DNA of 64,000 nt from Halobacillus litoralis (GCF_004101865.1 NZ_CP026118.1:682001-746000); one strand, 5' to 3'. Positions 43,046 through 52,772 are shown, numbered from the stretch's first letter. Notes: generated from the letters alone by a model not told the origin. Made by a program: numbers and translations.

Positions 43046-44071
43046 TCAAATCATCCTTTCCTTCTTCACGTTCTCTAATATTTCTTCTTCGCGGACAAGA
43101 TCCAGACCGGCTTTTTTATCCACGCTCCCTCTGGAAGTGTCCCATTTATAAGTGTCCAGGATGGTTTGTTCGATTGCTCTGAAATTCAGCCCTTTTCCAA
43201 TTGCCTTTGTACTATCTATTCCGATGTCATGTTTGGCAGGAATCCAAAGGGGCAGTTCGATCCAGGGCTGGACCTTTTCATTCAAGAGCGTTTCCTGGGA
43301 TAACCATACAGGTTTGGCGTCATAAGGGTTCAGCACACTTCTGCAAGCATCGACAAACGCTTCCATCGATAATTTTTTCTCAGGACCGGCAGCGTTGTAA
43401 ACACCGGACTCCTTGTTTTCTACCATATTGATGATCCATCTGGATAGGTCACGTACATCGATGAATTGCACTTTACTTGAACGAGGTTCTGGTACGATGA
43501 ATTCACCACCAGTTGCTACCCGGCCCGGCCAGTACGTAAAGCGGTCTGTCGGATCATCCGGGCCGACAATGAGACCTGGACGTATGATTAAAGAACGCTC
43601 AGCACCAACCATTTCCTTGACGGATGATTCACTGTGAAACTTCAAAGGACCGTAATACTCGTTAGAGCTTCTTCCTTTCACTCCTTTGGTCACACGCTCC
43701 AGCTCTGTTTGGGTCAATTTTAAAACTTCGCCGGATTCGTCAATTCCATCAGCCTCGCCAAAATGTTCATAGACAGATACACTTGAAATGAAACAGTACA
43801 AATCGATGTTGTCCTGCAGCACATGAAGGGTTTTCGCTACTACTCCCGGCAGAAACCCACATGTATCAATGACAGCATCCCACTTTCTGCCAGCCATTTT
43901 TTGGAGATCCTCGGCATTTTCCCGATCGCCGATGATCGTTTCTACCTGTTCAAATGCATGCGGATTCGTTTTTCCTCTATTGAATAAGGTGACTTCATGT
44001 CCATTATTCAGCGCATGCTGGACGATGGACTTGCCGACAAATTGTGTACCGCCAATCACTAATAGTTTCAT
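43046..44071 (-). CDS. NAD-dependent epimerase/dehydratase family protein
   Basis: This 341-residue extended-SDR protein has the cofactor motif KLLVIGGTQFVGKSIVQHAL, in which GGTQFVG replaces the usual GxxGxxG. It also has DAVIDTCGF and the active-site NEYYGPLKFHSE (YxxxK). GGTxFVG is typical of atypical SDRs related to CSP41/RNA-binding and sugar epimerases. The substrate is unknown. The gene is a single unit with its own terminator. Confidence 0.82.
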   Translation of the reverse strand: MKLLVIGGTQFVGKSIVQHALNNGHEVTLFNRGKTNPHAFEQVETIIGDRENAEDLQKMAGRKWDAVIDTCGFLPGVVAKTLHVLQDNIDLYCFISSVSVYEHFGEADGIDESGEVLKLTQTELERVTKGVKGRSSNEYYGPLKFHSESSVKEMVGAERSLIIRPGLIVGPDDPTDRFTYWPGRVATGGEFIVPEPRSSKVQFIDVRDLSRWIINMVENKESGVYNAAGPEKKLSMEAFVDACRSVLNPYDAKPVWLSQETLLNEKVQPWIELPLWIPAKHDIGIDSTKAIGKGLNFRAIEQTILDTYKWDTSRGSVDKKAGLDLVREEEILENVKKERMI

Positions 44072-44218
44072 ACCTGACTCCTTTATAATTGTTTTCTTAA
44101 TCTATTCCACTTTTTTCAGGAAAACCCTCTTAAAAAGGTTATGTTGGATACTGTTATTTATATGTAAAGAAATGCATCAGGCCTTCATACCTTCACCGCT
44201 TATACATTGAAATGCTGA

Positions 44219-44752
44219 TTAAGAAGCATTACTTTGAACGGTCTCCGTTGTTTGAATGACACTTTCATCTCTCTCATTTACGGACTGCCCCAGGGTATGA
44301 CCCTTACTTATTGCTATGTGGGCATCCTCTGAAAAGATTTTGTGAAACTCATTGTGCAGGGTAGTGGAATAATCCAAACCTTCTAATTGCTTTGCTGCCA
44401 GCATCGTATATTCCTTCCCTGTGGATGAAGTAAATTCAAAGCCCCCGGAAATTGTATTATGAAGTGACATTGTTGCCGTTAACTTCTTCAACGAGTACCT
44501 ATCATCCAACTTTGCCATGCCATATACACCGTATTGATGATTCCCGGAACGTACTACGTATAATTCATCACCCTCCAGCGTTTGTACTTTTTCTACATCT
44601 GCTGTTGCTTTTTCCTTCTGAATAAAATGAGTGAATGCTTCTTTTTCTGTCGGAAAGCTTTCTTTATCAATAGATGAAGTCTGGTTGCTCGTACACCCTG
44701 CCACCATTACCAAATACAGGAACAGCAGAAGCGAATAAAAATAAAAGCGCAT
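44219..44752 (-). CDS. Predicted lipoprotein of unknown function
   Basis: This 177-residue protein has a signal peptide (YSLLLFLYLVMVAGCTSN) with lipobox VAGC. The mature part is polar with a possible alpha/beta domain (TEKEAFTHFIQKEKATADVE, YVVRSGNHQYGVYGMAKLDD). I do not recognise the family. It is a single gene between the epimerase and the mobile island. Confidence 0.7.
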   Translation of the reverse strand: MRFYFYSLLLFLYLVMVAGCTSNQTSSIDKESFPTEKEAFTHFIQKEKATADVEKVQTLEGDELYVVRSGNHQYGVYGMAKLDDRYSLKKLTATMSLHNTISGGFEFTSSTGKEYTMLAAKQLEGLDYSTTLHNEFHKIFSEDAHIAISKGHTLGQSVNERDESVIQTTETVQSNAS

Positions 44753-44971
44753 ATCAGCCCACCTTTTTATAATTACTCTGTTAAATTTCAGTATTGATTT
44801 TTTGATATAAGCTCCCGATTGGGTAAGACTCAGTTTCGAGGCTTCAGTAGGAGTTTAGGGGCTGCGGGAAAAGGTTCGCGTTCCATGGGGCGGGCGCTGA
44901 GCCTCCTCGGACTTTGAAGTGACCCCCAATAGTTGGACACTTATCCAACGCTAATTTAAGGGGGACCTCCA

Positions 44972-45487
44972 TTGAAACGATTTACGAAGGAAGACAAACT
45001 CACAGCTGTTCGTCGATATACCGAAGAGACAATAAGCTATCGTCACCTAGCACATCAGGTTGGCGTAGACCACTCTGCCCTACGGTACTGGGTGAGATTA
45101 TATGAGTACCATGGTGATCAAGCCTTCTCAATCCCCTATACAAACTATTCTTCAGACTTTAAACTGAAGGTAATTGAATGTATGGACGATGAAGGATACT
45201 CCATTCGCGAGGCCTCTGCCCTCTTCCATATCCCGGATTATTCGATGGTCCGAAGGTGGTTGAAAAAATGGCAGAATGGCGGTGTGGAAGCCCTTGCGTC
45301 CAAACGAAAGGGGAAGGTTCCAGTGCCACAAAACAAGAATCAAAAAGCCAAGAAGCCATTTAAATCGGTAGAGGAAGAATTGGAATACCTACGAATGGAG
45401 AACGCGTATTTAAAAAAGTTGAAAGCCTTAGTCGAAGAAGAGGACCAGAATACCAAAGACAAAAAGCCCGGATCGTCTTCGAACTAA
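44972..45487 (+). CDS. IS3-family transposase OrfA (DNA-binding)
   Basis: The 171-residue protein has two helix-turn-helix regions (YRHLAHQVGVDHSALRYWVR and SIREASALFHIPDYSMVRRW) that bind the IS ends, followed by a leucine-zipper-like helix (EELEYLRMENAYLKKLKALV). A run CAAAAAG at 45460-45466 can shift ribosomes back one base into orfB, giving the full transposase of about 446 residues. The ATG lies 57 bases inside the left end. Confidence 0.92.
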   Translation: MKRFTKEDKLTAVRRYTEETISYRHLAHQVGVDHSALRYWVRLYEYHGDQAFSIPYTNYSSDFKLKVIECMDDEGYSIREASALFHIPDYSMVRRWLKKWQNGGVEALASKRKGKVPVPQNKNQKAKKPFKSVEEELEYLRMENAYLKKLKALVEEEDQNTKDKKPGSSSN

Positions 45488-45501
45488 GGCATGATTACCC
45501 C

Positions 45502-46311
45502 GTGAAACAGTTGGTAGGTGTGGCGGGACTATCACGCAGCACGTACTACCATCAAATCGGTCAGATGGAGAAACCGGATCTAGACCTGGACCTGAAAGAA
45601 GAAATCCGAAGCATTTTCCACCAAGAAGATGGGACATATGGCTACCGCCGCATTCAAAATGAGCTTGAAAATCGAGGGACACCTGTAAACCATAAGAAAG
45701 TGTATCGACTGATGAAAGAGATCGGTCTACGTTGTCTTGTGCGTATGAAGAAATATGTGTCTTATAAAGGCCGTGTCGGAGAGATAGCGGATAATATCTT
45801 AAGTCGAAACTTCACGGCAGATAAACCGAATCAAAAGTGGGTCACGGACATTACAGAGTTTAAGCTATTCGGCCAAAAGCTTTATCTCTCCCCGATTCTT
45901 GACCTTTATAATGGCGAAATCGTTACGTACACGCTTGGAACACGCCCGACCTATGACCTTGTCAGAGAGATGTTGGAAAAGGGGCTCGAACGCCTAGAGT
46001 ATTCCGACGAATTACTTATGCATTCCGATCAAGGCTGGCATTATCAGATGGCCCCATATCGCAACCGTCTCAAAGAGGCAGGCATTACCCAAAGTATGTC
46101 CCGCAAGGGCAACTGTCACGATAATGCCGTGATGGAGAACTTCTTCGGCCACATGAAATCGGAGTTTCTTTATCACAAAGAATTTGAGAGTGTAGAACAC
46201 TTCAAGCAAGAGCTGTCACGTTTTATGGATAAATATAACAACCACCGAATTAAGTCTAAACTTAGAATGAGTCCAGTCCAATACCGTGAAAAATATCAAG
46301 CAACGGCCTAA
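45502..46311 (+). CDS. IS3-family transposase OrfB (DDE catalytic domain)
   Basis: This 269-residue frame carries the integrase core. An HTH_21-like segment (EEIRSIFHQEDGTYGYRRIQ) is followed by the DDE residues in WVTDITEFKL, LMHSDQGWHYQ and NCHDNAVMENFFGHMKSE. It lies in the -1 frame relative to orfA and is open upstream as far as the slippery site, so it is normally made as the OrfAB fusion. A GTG at 45502 could start OrfB alone. All catalytic residues are intact. Confidence 0.93.
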   Translation: MKQLVGVAGLSRSTYYHQIGQMEKPDLDLDLKEEIRSIFHQEDGTYGYRRIQNELENRGTPVNHKKVYRLMKEIGLRCLVRMKKYVSYKGRVGEIADNILSRNFTADKPNQKWVTDITEFKLFGQKLYLSPILDLYNGEIVTYTLGTRPTYDLVREMLEKGLERLEYSDELLMHSDQGWHYQMAPYRNRLKEAGITQSMSRKGNCHDNAVMENFFGHMKSEFLYHKEFESVEHFKQELSRFMDKYNNHRIKSKLRMSPVQYREKYQATA

Positions 46312-46679
46312 TTACATAGTGTCCAATTTTAAGGGGTCAGCACACTTCGTCCTGTGGGGTCTCAGCTGTCCCGCACATCCCATAGGAGTCTCACCGTTTC
46401 CCTCCGCCCCTTTACCATATAGGGTTCTCGAAACTACTTCTGTAATAAGCATCTATGAGCTTAAGGGGAGTAATCGATTGACAATTCCAAAGAAGTTATT
46501 CTGAGCATGAGAGCTTGATATGAAGCATTTTACTACTATAACACAAGGATAGTGAAGACAATCCTACTGAGCAAGGGGGTTCGTTTCTCACATACATCAG
46601 ATGGGTTCGTGGGGAAGCTGCGCATAGCCTTCAAGCTAGTGAATGATTGACGCATTGTCGGATCACACACCATTATTAA

Positions 46680-46872
46680 TTACTTAATATTCCAGTAGGG
46701 GCCGTATCGTTGTATGGATAGAAGGGTACAGAGAACTAAGAAAGCCTCCGCTTTAAGTTTACCTGTACGTTTGTGAAACCCCGGTTTCATAAGCTGTTTT
46801 TTGTACGAAAACAGGGTTAAATGTATTATGAATAACTTCAGACATCGACTTGATTTGTTTTTCGAAATGCAT
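46680..46872 (-). pseudogene. Decayed N-terminal fragment of an IS4-like transposase
   Basis: A frame starts MHFEKQIKSMSEVIHNTFNP and ends after AYETGVSQTYR. The adjoining frame continues KRTGKLKAEAFLVLCTLLS. One extra G in a GGGG run explains the break, and the original would read ETGFHKRTGKLKAEAFL, typical of IS4-family transposases. It stops after about 65 codons, so the rest of the gene is lost. AAGGATGATTTT precedes the start. Confidence 0.65.
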
Positions 46873-47168
46873 AAAATCATCCTTCCTTAGAAATTTCTTC
46901 ATGGAAGGATAACGTTTATAGAAGGGGAAACAAAATCGTCTAGCTTAGCTTGAGGCTATGCGCTGTTTCCCAGCCAACCATACGTTTAGGAAGACTCTCG
47001 AAACTACTTCCCAAGGGGAGCATTCATGGAGGGAACCTTGTATTTAACCTAAGATGTTTGAGTCTCACTCAAATATGCCAGCATTTTTCTGAACGAATGT
47101 CGAGAAAAACATATAGCAAGGGGCGCGGGGAATGCTTGCGCAGCAATCCTTCTGGAAAAGACGGATGA
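46873..47168. other. Gene-free stretch in the repeat island
   Basis: No gene is seen. The segment contains CTCGAAACTACTTC near 46997, matching the right end of the IS-split repeat, and otherwise looks like decayed mobile-element sequence, as does 46436-46679. Confidence 0.5.
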
Positions 47169-47411
47169 TAGCGATTTTCTTTTATAAATTAAAGAAAAAC
47201 ACTCTTTTCAGATGGGCCACTGTTGATTCCACGAGGAGCGTTCCGTGGTGACGCCTGCGGGAACAGCGCGAGCTGAAGATCCACTTGGTCAAGTGATCTT
47301 CTTGACCAAGTTAGCTGAGGCCGTGCCCGCGGCAAGCATCCACCGACAAGGGATTCGTGAGAAGCAACAACAAACGTTAACAGCTCCTCTAGATGGTATA
47401 GGGTTTTTCAG
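47169..47411. repeat. Family 3 long palindromic repeat, copy D (reverse orientation)
   Basis: The copy runs GCGATTTTCTTT, CACTCTTTTCAGATGG, GTTGATTCCACGAGGAGCG, GGTGACGCCTGCGGGAACAG, the hairpin ACTTGGTCAAG/CTTGACCAAGT, CATCCACCGACAAGGGATTC and GGGTTTTTCAGTAG. It is nearly identical to copies B and E over about 200 bases. It ends 20 bases from the stop codon of the siderophore decarboxylase gene. Confidence 0.85.
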
Positions 47412-47430
47412 TAGCTCCGAGAGACCCACC

Positions 47431-48630
47431 TTACTTATTCAAATAAACCATTTCCGGCTGGGGGTGGCTTAAGAAATCATGGTGGGAGATGGTCCAGGCA
47501 TATGCACCAGCCATTTCAAAAATAATGATATCACCGGCCCGGAGCTGCTTGACAGAATTCTGACGCACAAGCACGTCATTCGGTGTGCACAGTTCGCCAG
47601 CGATGGTGACCTCAGCATTCAACACTCCTGGCCGTTCAAACGGATAACGCCATTCCTCCACTGGATGGATACGGAATGGTTGGCTCATTTTCCATGCGGC
47701 CGGCAGACGCAAATGGTGCGAACCTCCCCGGACCAGGGAAAAATACTGATCATGATTCTTCTTCACATCCAATACTTCTGTAACATAGAAGCCGCACTCC
47801 GCCGTCATATAACGTCCGATTTCCAATACCAAAGTCAGATTTCCAACAATTTTTCCGAGATGGTCGATCCCCTCAGCAAAGGTAGCCCAGTCGAACGGTT
47901 CTCCCGGATTCCAATAGTTGATACCGATTCCTCCGCCGATATCAACAACAGAAATTTCAAGTTTGAATTGTTCCTGCCATTTACGGGACTTCTCTATGCA
48001 AGTTTCGACAAACCGGACATGGGCTTTTGCATTCAAGTTGTTGGACATTGCATGGAAATGAAAGCCTTCTATTTTAACATGGTCGGATTGGAGTGCTTTT
48101 TCAATCAAATCAGGTATATCAGCTTCATCGACCCCGAATTGGGACGGGACTCCTGACATCATATGGTGACTGTCAGGGACATCTGAGCTTAAATTGACCC
48201 GGATCAGAATCGGTATTTTCACTTGCTTTTGTTCAGCAAGATACAACATCCTGTTCAAATCCTGAAAGCTTTCCACGTTCAGATAACCGACACCGTCCCG
48301 TATCGCCGCTTCGATTTCACAATCTTTCTTGGCCGGAGCACCGAAAATCATCGGTATTTGCCCGACCTCATTCACCTTGTGGATCTCCCCTTCTGAAGCC
48401 ACCTCGAACCCATCGACAGTAGGTGCTAACACCTCCAGCAGGTGCTGATCAGGATTCGCCTTGACGGCATAATAAAGCTTGCAAAAATCAGGAAGACTCT
48501 CCTTGATCGTATTTGCATGATCTCTCAACTTTTCTAAGTCATAGACATAAGCACAAACAGGCTCCTCGCCCTGTACCCGCTTTTCCTCTATATACATTTC
48601 TACTGTCTGCCTCTTTGCATTGGTGGCCAT
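47431..48630 (-). CDS. SbnH-like type III PLP-dependent decarboxylase (siderophore synthesis)
   Basis: This 399-residue enzyme belongs to the fold-type III amino-acid decarboxylases (diaminopimelate/ornithine type). The PLP lysine is in KLYYAVKANPDQH. Other active-site segments are FHFHAMSNNLNAK, VVDIGGGIGINYW, GELCTPNDVL and EMAGAYAWTISHHDFLSHP. The last closely resembles SbnH (AGAYGWSISHHDFLSHP), which decarboxylates the citryl-diaminopropionate intermediate of staphyloferrin B. It is the third gene of the operon after two NIS synthetases, so I infer decarboxylation of a citryl-amino-acid intermediate. The sbnA/sbnB/sbnG equivalents are not in the window. Confidence 0.85.
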   Translation of the reverse strand: MATNAKRQTVEMYIEEKRVQGEEPVCAYVYDLEKLRDHANTIKESLPDFCKLYYAVKANPDQHLLEVLAPTVDGFEVASEGEIHKVNEVGQIPMIFGAPAKKDCEIEAAIRDGVGYLNVESFQDLNRMLYLAEQKQVKIPILIRVNLSSDVPDSHHMMSGVPSQFGVDEADIPDLIEKALQSDHVKIEGFHFHAMSNNLNAKAHVRFVETCIEKSRKWQEQFKLEISVVDIGGGIGINYWNPGEPFDWATFAEGIDHLGKIVGNLTLVLEIGRYMTAECGFYVTEVLDVKKNHDQYFSLVRGGSHHLRLPAAWKMSQPFRIHPVEEWRYPFERPGVLNAEVTIAGELCTPNDVLVRQNSVKQLRAGDIIIFEMAGAYAWTISHHDFLSHPQPEMVYLNK

Positions 48631-48654
48631 GACTGATTCCTCCGGGTTTCGTCT

Positions 48655-50640
48655 TCAATCCGCTAACGGGTTCGGAACGGCATTATAGCCATATCCTTTA
48701 CTGTTGGTGAGTCTCATTTTCGTAAGCGACTTATGCATCACCTTTGATTGGTATAAAAACGTACGATCCAGCCTGACTTGTTCCGCAATATCCTGTTGCA
48801 GTGACAAGTCATGCAAAACGCCACCACAGACGGTTTTGACCTGCGTCCAAAATGCAGACTCATCCCTACCTGAATATTGCACAAGCTGCCTGATCATCTC
48901 ACCTAAATGATTTTGAAAAACTGTATAATACAGCTTGTTATGCATATCTGCATCCTGATTTGTGACCGAGACTGAATCAGGGGCGAACCCTGGCGAGAAG
49001 CCCTGATTCCGCAGGCGCTCTGTATGAATCCGTGCTCCTCCCCAATCTCTGAAAAAGAAACGCGATATCCTGCCATTTTTAAAGACAGGGATACTGTTCT
49101 GCAGATGTCCTTCAAGAGCAACTCCATATTTGACCATCAGTGTGAGATAACCGGGAAGTACCTTTTCTAAATAGTCCTGGAAAAAGTCATTGGCAGCGGC
49201 ATCTCTTTTCACATTATTCTCACGAGCAAAAGAATCTACCAATTCCTTTAATACCGTTGTTTCGCTGAACGGCGATGTTGCATATAAAGCCATTCCGGCA
49301 ATCGCGATTTCGTCATCCTCTAGGTATTCATCGATATTTTCACGTAAAAGCACCGTCAAGTTGCGGCTTTTCATGTCATCTTCCGACTGAAAAGCTGCTC
49401 CCCCTAGTTCATTGAGAGGAAGAAAAGACTGCAGGTTTGGTTCTTTGTCCATAACCCCCTTCAACAAATCTGTAACTACGGTTGAATTCATGGCTGTCTG
49501 CATGGAAATCGAACGTACCGTCGATGTCATTTGGCTGTTGACTGCAAGCTTGAGATCTGGCGCGCCCTCCTGCTTCGGGGCGACCGTTCGAAACGATGAA
49601 GTCGCTTCAGCAGGCAGCTTCACATCTTGTAAAAGCACAACAGTGCCTGCCTCTATTTCCTTTTCATAAATCGCCGGGATAGCGTGTGCAAACTGCCATG
49701 GGTGGACAGGCAGAATGTCGAATGTGTCTGCCGCACAGCCTCTTCGTTCCAACTCCTTTCTTACTTCAAAGCATTTTTCAGGATAATGCTTCTCCAATAA
49801 ACCCTTTTCTTCTGTGGAGATCAAATGAGTCTTACGGACGGCCGCAAAGCGAATATTAAAAGATTGGTGAAATTCCGGAGAGTAGCGGAACACATCCGAA
49901 AAAGTCACACCAAGCTTCGTTTTGGCGCCAGGGTGAAGATGGTGGCCTTCAACGGTCAGCTGCTCAAAAAATAAACTTGAAGAAAAACGTGCGTCCCCGG
50001 TCCTCTTCTTTTGCAAATATTCCATAGTCGTGCGGACTCCGAGTTTTTCTGCTTCCTTCTTGAGTTTCCCTTTCCACTCTTCCTGATACATCGAAGCCAG
50101 CATCAAGTTTACGGTGCCATTATTGAGTTCTTTTATAAATGTATCTACATTCGGATAGTTCTCTTTGCTGAACAAAAGCCTTGTCAGCGTAGAAGCAGTG
50201 GGGACCACTCTTGCTTTCTCACTATCAACATAAATCACCTCATCCGTAGTTTCTACAAGCTGAAAGGCGTACTCATTCTTTATAGGAAATAGTAGCGCGT
50301 ACCCCTCCAACTTCAGGTACTTATACGTAAGGTCTGTGCGAAGCGGCAGTTTTTTCAAAGGCTCATAAACCTTTTCCCACGAAAAAGAATGACCGTTGAT
50401 ATAGAGGGATCCGCCGTGTTTCTTCAAATCGAAGGCCCGCTCATAGAAGCCATCGATATTCTCTCTTAAGACAGAGTCTGCTAATTTATAAAGAATCCCT
50501 TTTCTGCCCATTTCCCTGTGGTGAAGAAAACGAGGCACCTGGGCAGGCAGATACTCTTTTGCGAAAGACAAACAGCTTTCTTCTTCTTTCAAGAGTTCTG
50601 TATCGATCAAGCTTTGGCTTTTCATTGCTGATATGGTCAA
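48655..50640 (-). CDS. IucA/IucC-family NIS siderophore synthetase B
   Basis: This 661-residue enzyme joins a carboxylate such as citrate to an amine or hydroxyl using ATP. It has the family blocks HPGAKTKLGVTFSDVFRYSP, LPVHPWQFAHAIPA, LKLAVNSQMTSTVRSIS, ALEGHLQNSIPVFKNG and FFFRDWGGARI, and ends with the FhuF-like C-terminal region. The probable start is a TTG at 50640 with GAGGTG eight bases upstream, overlapping the previous stop by four bases (TTGA); an ATG follows five codons later. It is the second gene of the Fur-boxed operon. Confidence 0.93.
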   Translation of the reverse strand: MTISAMKSQSLIDTELLKEEESCLSFAKEYLPAQVPRFLHHREMGRKGILYKLADSVLRENIDGFYERAFDLKKHGGSLYINGHSFSWEKVYEPLKKLPLRTDLTYKYLKLEGYALLFPIKNEYAFQLVETTDEVIYVDSEKARVVPTASTLTRLLFSKENYPNVDTFIKELNNGTVNLMLASMYQEEWKGKLKKEAEKLGVRTTMEYLQKKRTGDARFSSSLFFEQLTVEGHHLHPGAKTKLGVTFSDVFRYSPEFHQSFNIRFAAVRKTHLISTEEKGLLEKHYPEKCFEVRKELERRGCAADTFDILPVHPWQFAHAIPAIYEKEIEAGTVVLLQDVKLPAEATSSFRTVAPKQEGAPDLKLAVNSQMTSTVRSISMQTAMNSTVVTDLLKGVMDKEPNLQSFLPLNELGGAAFQSEDDMKSRNLTVLLRENIDEYLEDDEIAIAGMALYATSPFSETTVLKELVDSFARENNVKRDAAANDFFQDYLEKVLPGYLTLMVKYGVALEGHLQNSIPVFKNGRISRFFFRDWGGARIHTERLRNQGFSPGFAPDSVSVTNQDADMHNKLYYTVFQNHLGEMIRQLVQYSGRDESAFWTQVKTVCGGVLHDLSLQQDIAEQVRLDRTFLYQSKVMHKSLTKMRLTNSKGYGYNAVPNPLAD

Positions 50641-52577
50641 GTTCCAAGCACCTCATTTCTCATAGAAAGCGGATTCGGGAGATTCACGTAAATGTTATCT
50701 GTATATTTGTCTGATAAGCGCATCTGTACCAATGCTTTCATTCTCGATGGCTGAGAAAAAAGGTGGTTTTCGTCAGCCATTGCTTCACTACCAATCGTAG
50801 GATCTTGTTTTAAATGAGTGTATGTTTCTTCGATTACAGAGCGGACGATGGCCCATAATTTCATTTCATCGACCTTGAGATCTCTGGATAACCAGTAGAT
50901 GATTTCTCCTAAATGATTATGAAGCAGCGCATGGGAAAAGATATCAAGAAGCTCATTACGTTGCGCTGTCAAAAGATTCGTACTCGGGTCAATCGGTTGT
51001 TTATCAAAGTAACGATCCAGACGTTCATTCATGATCCGGATTCCACCGATATCTCGGAGGATCACCCGTTCTGGAGATCCGTTCCTGAATACAATGACGC
51101 AATTCTGCAAATGGGCTTCCATGCTGATGCCATACTTTGTAATCAAAGTCAAAATTCCGGGAAGCAAAGCCCTGGCATACTTTTTCATAAAGGCCTGCGA
51201 CGCTTCAAAAACCGATCCTTGCTCCTGGCGCTGGACGAGTTCTTCGACTATCAACCTTCCTGATACAGGTGACTTGGATAATAAAGCAGCTGCCGGAATA
51301 GCGATTTCGTCTTCCTGAAGCTCCTGTTCTGGATTTCCCCGGAGTATGGCCGCCATATTCTTCTGGAGAAAATGGGTTTGCTTCTCATCAAATTCTCCTT
51401 CCGGTTCGTAATGGATGCCCACCTCATCACTCATCAATGTCAAGCGGCTTGAGAGGAAGCTATCATTCCTTAACATCTCCTGGAACAGCCGGGATAGTAA
51501 AGGCCCATTGATGGTAGATGCGGCGGAAACTGTACGGATGGCACTCGTCATTTGTACGTTCATCGCTGTTTTTATATGATGCTTCGTGCGGTTGTTTAAA
51601 GGGGCTAACGTCCGGAATGAAATAAGCGCCGCCGTCTTGATTCGGACATTTTCTAATGGAATGATTCGTCCTTTTTCCAAAGCTTCGTGATAATTGTGTC
51701 TTACTGTATGGGTGAATTGCCATGGATGGACGGGGATGATCTCATATTCGTCCTCGTTCATCAGCCGCGATTCACACAACTCTTCAAAAGCTTGCTCGAG
51801 TTCAGGATACTCCTGGAATAATATCGTTTTGGTATTCTGGTTATCGAGTGCCGTCACCCTGCAGATGTGGTGATGGACAACTAGAGGAATGACCTCTGGC
51901 TCTCCACCCCACTCAGGCGCGTAGCAGGCAATGTCCTCTGCTGACATGCCGAGTCGTGTCCGTGAACAAGGATGAATCGTGTGTCCTTGAATGACCCATT
52001 GTTCAAAAAAAGCCAGCGGACTGAATGAGTGGCTCTTCTGCTGTTCGGCACTTACTAACGAATAGACATCTTTTGCATTCAGCTGCCGTGCTTCTTGTTC
52101 AACCTTCTTCTGGCGGTAACCGGCAATAGTTAACGCCAACCCGTAATTCTCGACACTGTTCGCTATTTCTTTATAAAACGACAGTTGATTTTTTGATAGG
52201 TTTTCCTTGTCATATAAGACATCCAGCAAAACGAGCGGTGTCGTGATAGGATGCTTATTCCCTTCGATATCACTATGGATGATTTTACCATCAAGATCCA
52301 GATGACTTAACGCAGACACTCTGCCGACAGGTACCTGGAGTGACTCCCCATCACAGAGGGAAATGTGAATACTGGAGCCATCCGCAACCCACACATAATC
52401 AAAAACGCCTTCACGGATGATGGCTTGAATGAGCTGATGGAGAATCACCTTTTCCGCTTTTTTCAAATGAATTATGTAATTCTTTTCGAAGTCCGGGTAT
52501 TTGTTTTTTATAGAATGAACTGGTTGATTTATTCTTTTCACTTTTCTCACCTCATCCGAGGTTTTGTACAACCTCAC
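50637..52577 (-). CDS. IucA/IucC-family NIS siderophore synthetase A
   Basis: This 646-residue synthetase has GHTIHPCSRTRLGMSAEDIA, IIPVHPWQFTHTVR, IKTAMNVQMTSAIRTVS, MEAHLQNCVIVFRNG and VILRDIGGIRIMNERL, the ATP- and substrate-binding blocks of the family. It differs clearly from its neighbour, which fits two successive condensations on one citrate scaffold. It is the first gene of the operon, about 135 bases downstream of a Fur box. Its stop overlaps the start of the second synthetase. Confidence 0.93.
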   Translation of the reverse strand: MRLYKTSDEVRKVKRINQPVHSIKNKYPDFEKNYIIHLKKAEKVILHQLIQAIIREGVFDYVWVADGSSIHISLCDGESLQVPVGRVSALSHLDLDGKIIHSDIEGNKHPITTPLVLLDVLYDKENLSKNQLSFYKEIANSVENYGLALTIAGYRQKKVEQEARQLNAKDVYSLVSAEQQKSHSFSPLAFFEQWVIQGHTIHPCSRTRLGMSAEDIACYAPEWGGEPEVIPLVVHHHICRVTALDNQNTKTILFQEYPELEQAFEELCESRLMNEDEYEIIPVHPWQFTHTVRHNYHEALEKGRIIPLENVRIKTAALISFRTLAPLNNRTKHHIKTAMNVQMTSAIRTVSAASTINGPLLSRLFQEMLRNDSFLSSRLTLMSDEVGIHYEPEGEFDEKQTHFLQKNMAAILRGNPEQELQEDEIAIPAAALLSKSPVSGRLIVEELVQRQEQGSVFEASQAFMKKYARALLPGILTLITKYGISMEAHLQNCVIVFRNGSPERVILRDIGGIRIMNERLDRYFDKQPIDPSTNLLTAQRNELLDIFSHALLHNHLGEIIYWLSRDLKVDEMKLWAIVRSVIEETYTHLKQDPTIGSEAMADENHLFSQPSRMKALVQMRLSDKYTDNIYVNLPNPLSMRNEVLGT

Positions 52578-52710
52578 AGCTGAATTTTCTTATTCCCTTT
52601 TTTTAATAGGAGTAATCGAATATAAGCAAACTACATAGAGTTAGCATACGTCCATCCCCCTGTTTATTATGCCCGTTCCTGTTGTTGGATTTGCAGAATT
52701 ATTTTATAAT

Positions 52711-52725
52711 TGATAACAGTTATCA
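52711..52725. promoter_or_regulatory. Fur box between the siderophore operon and the FhuF-like gene
   Basis: TGATAAC-A-GTTATCA is a perfect 7-1-7 inverted repeat matching the Bacillus Fur core TGATAATNATTATCA at 13 of 15 positions. It lies between two divergent iron genes and can repress both. Confidence 0.85.
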
Positions 52726-52772
52726 TTTCCAAAGATTATGGTGGAAAAATATAAAATGTGGGAGTCATCTAT

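Larger units (their letters stand above)
44915..46344 (+). mobile_element. IS3-family (IS150-like) insertion sequence, 1430 bp
   Basis: The element has imperfect terminal inverted repeats, TGAAGTGACCCCCAATAGTT at the left and TGTGCTGACCCCTTAAAATT at the complemented right end, both with TG tips. A 3-bp target duplication CTT flanks it (44912-44914 and 46345-46347). It contains orfA and orfB, both intact. It is inserted near the tip of a palindromic repeat. Confidence 0.93.
44832..46435. repeat. Palindromic repeat split by the IS3-family element
   Basis: The outer ends AGTTTCGAG (44832) and CTCGAAACT (46427) are complementary. Inside them, on either side of the IS, lie GCTGAGCCTCCTCGGACTT and CTTCGTCCTGTGGGGTCTCA. 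Without the IS these rejoin to a unit of about 170 bases that folds into a hairpin (CTGAG...CTCAG). A fragment of the same end, CTCGAAACTACTTC, also occurs near 46997. Confidence 0.7.

Noticed and set aside
47245..47472. 75-codon plus-strand frame across repeat copy D
   Set aside because: It is mainly repeat sequence; the matching frame is not kept in copies A, C or E.
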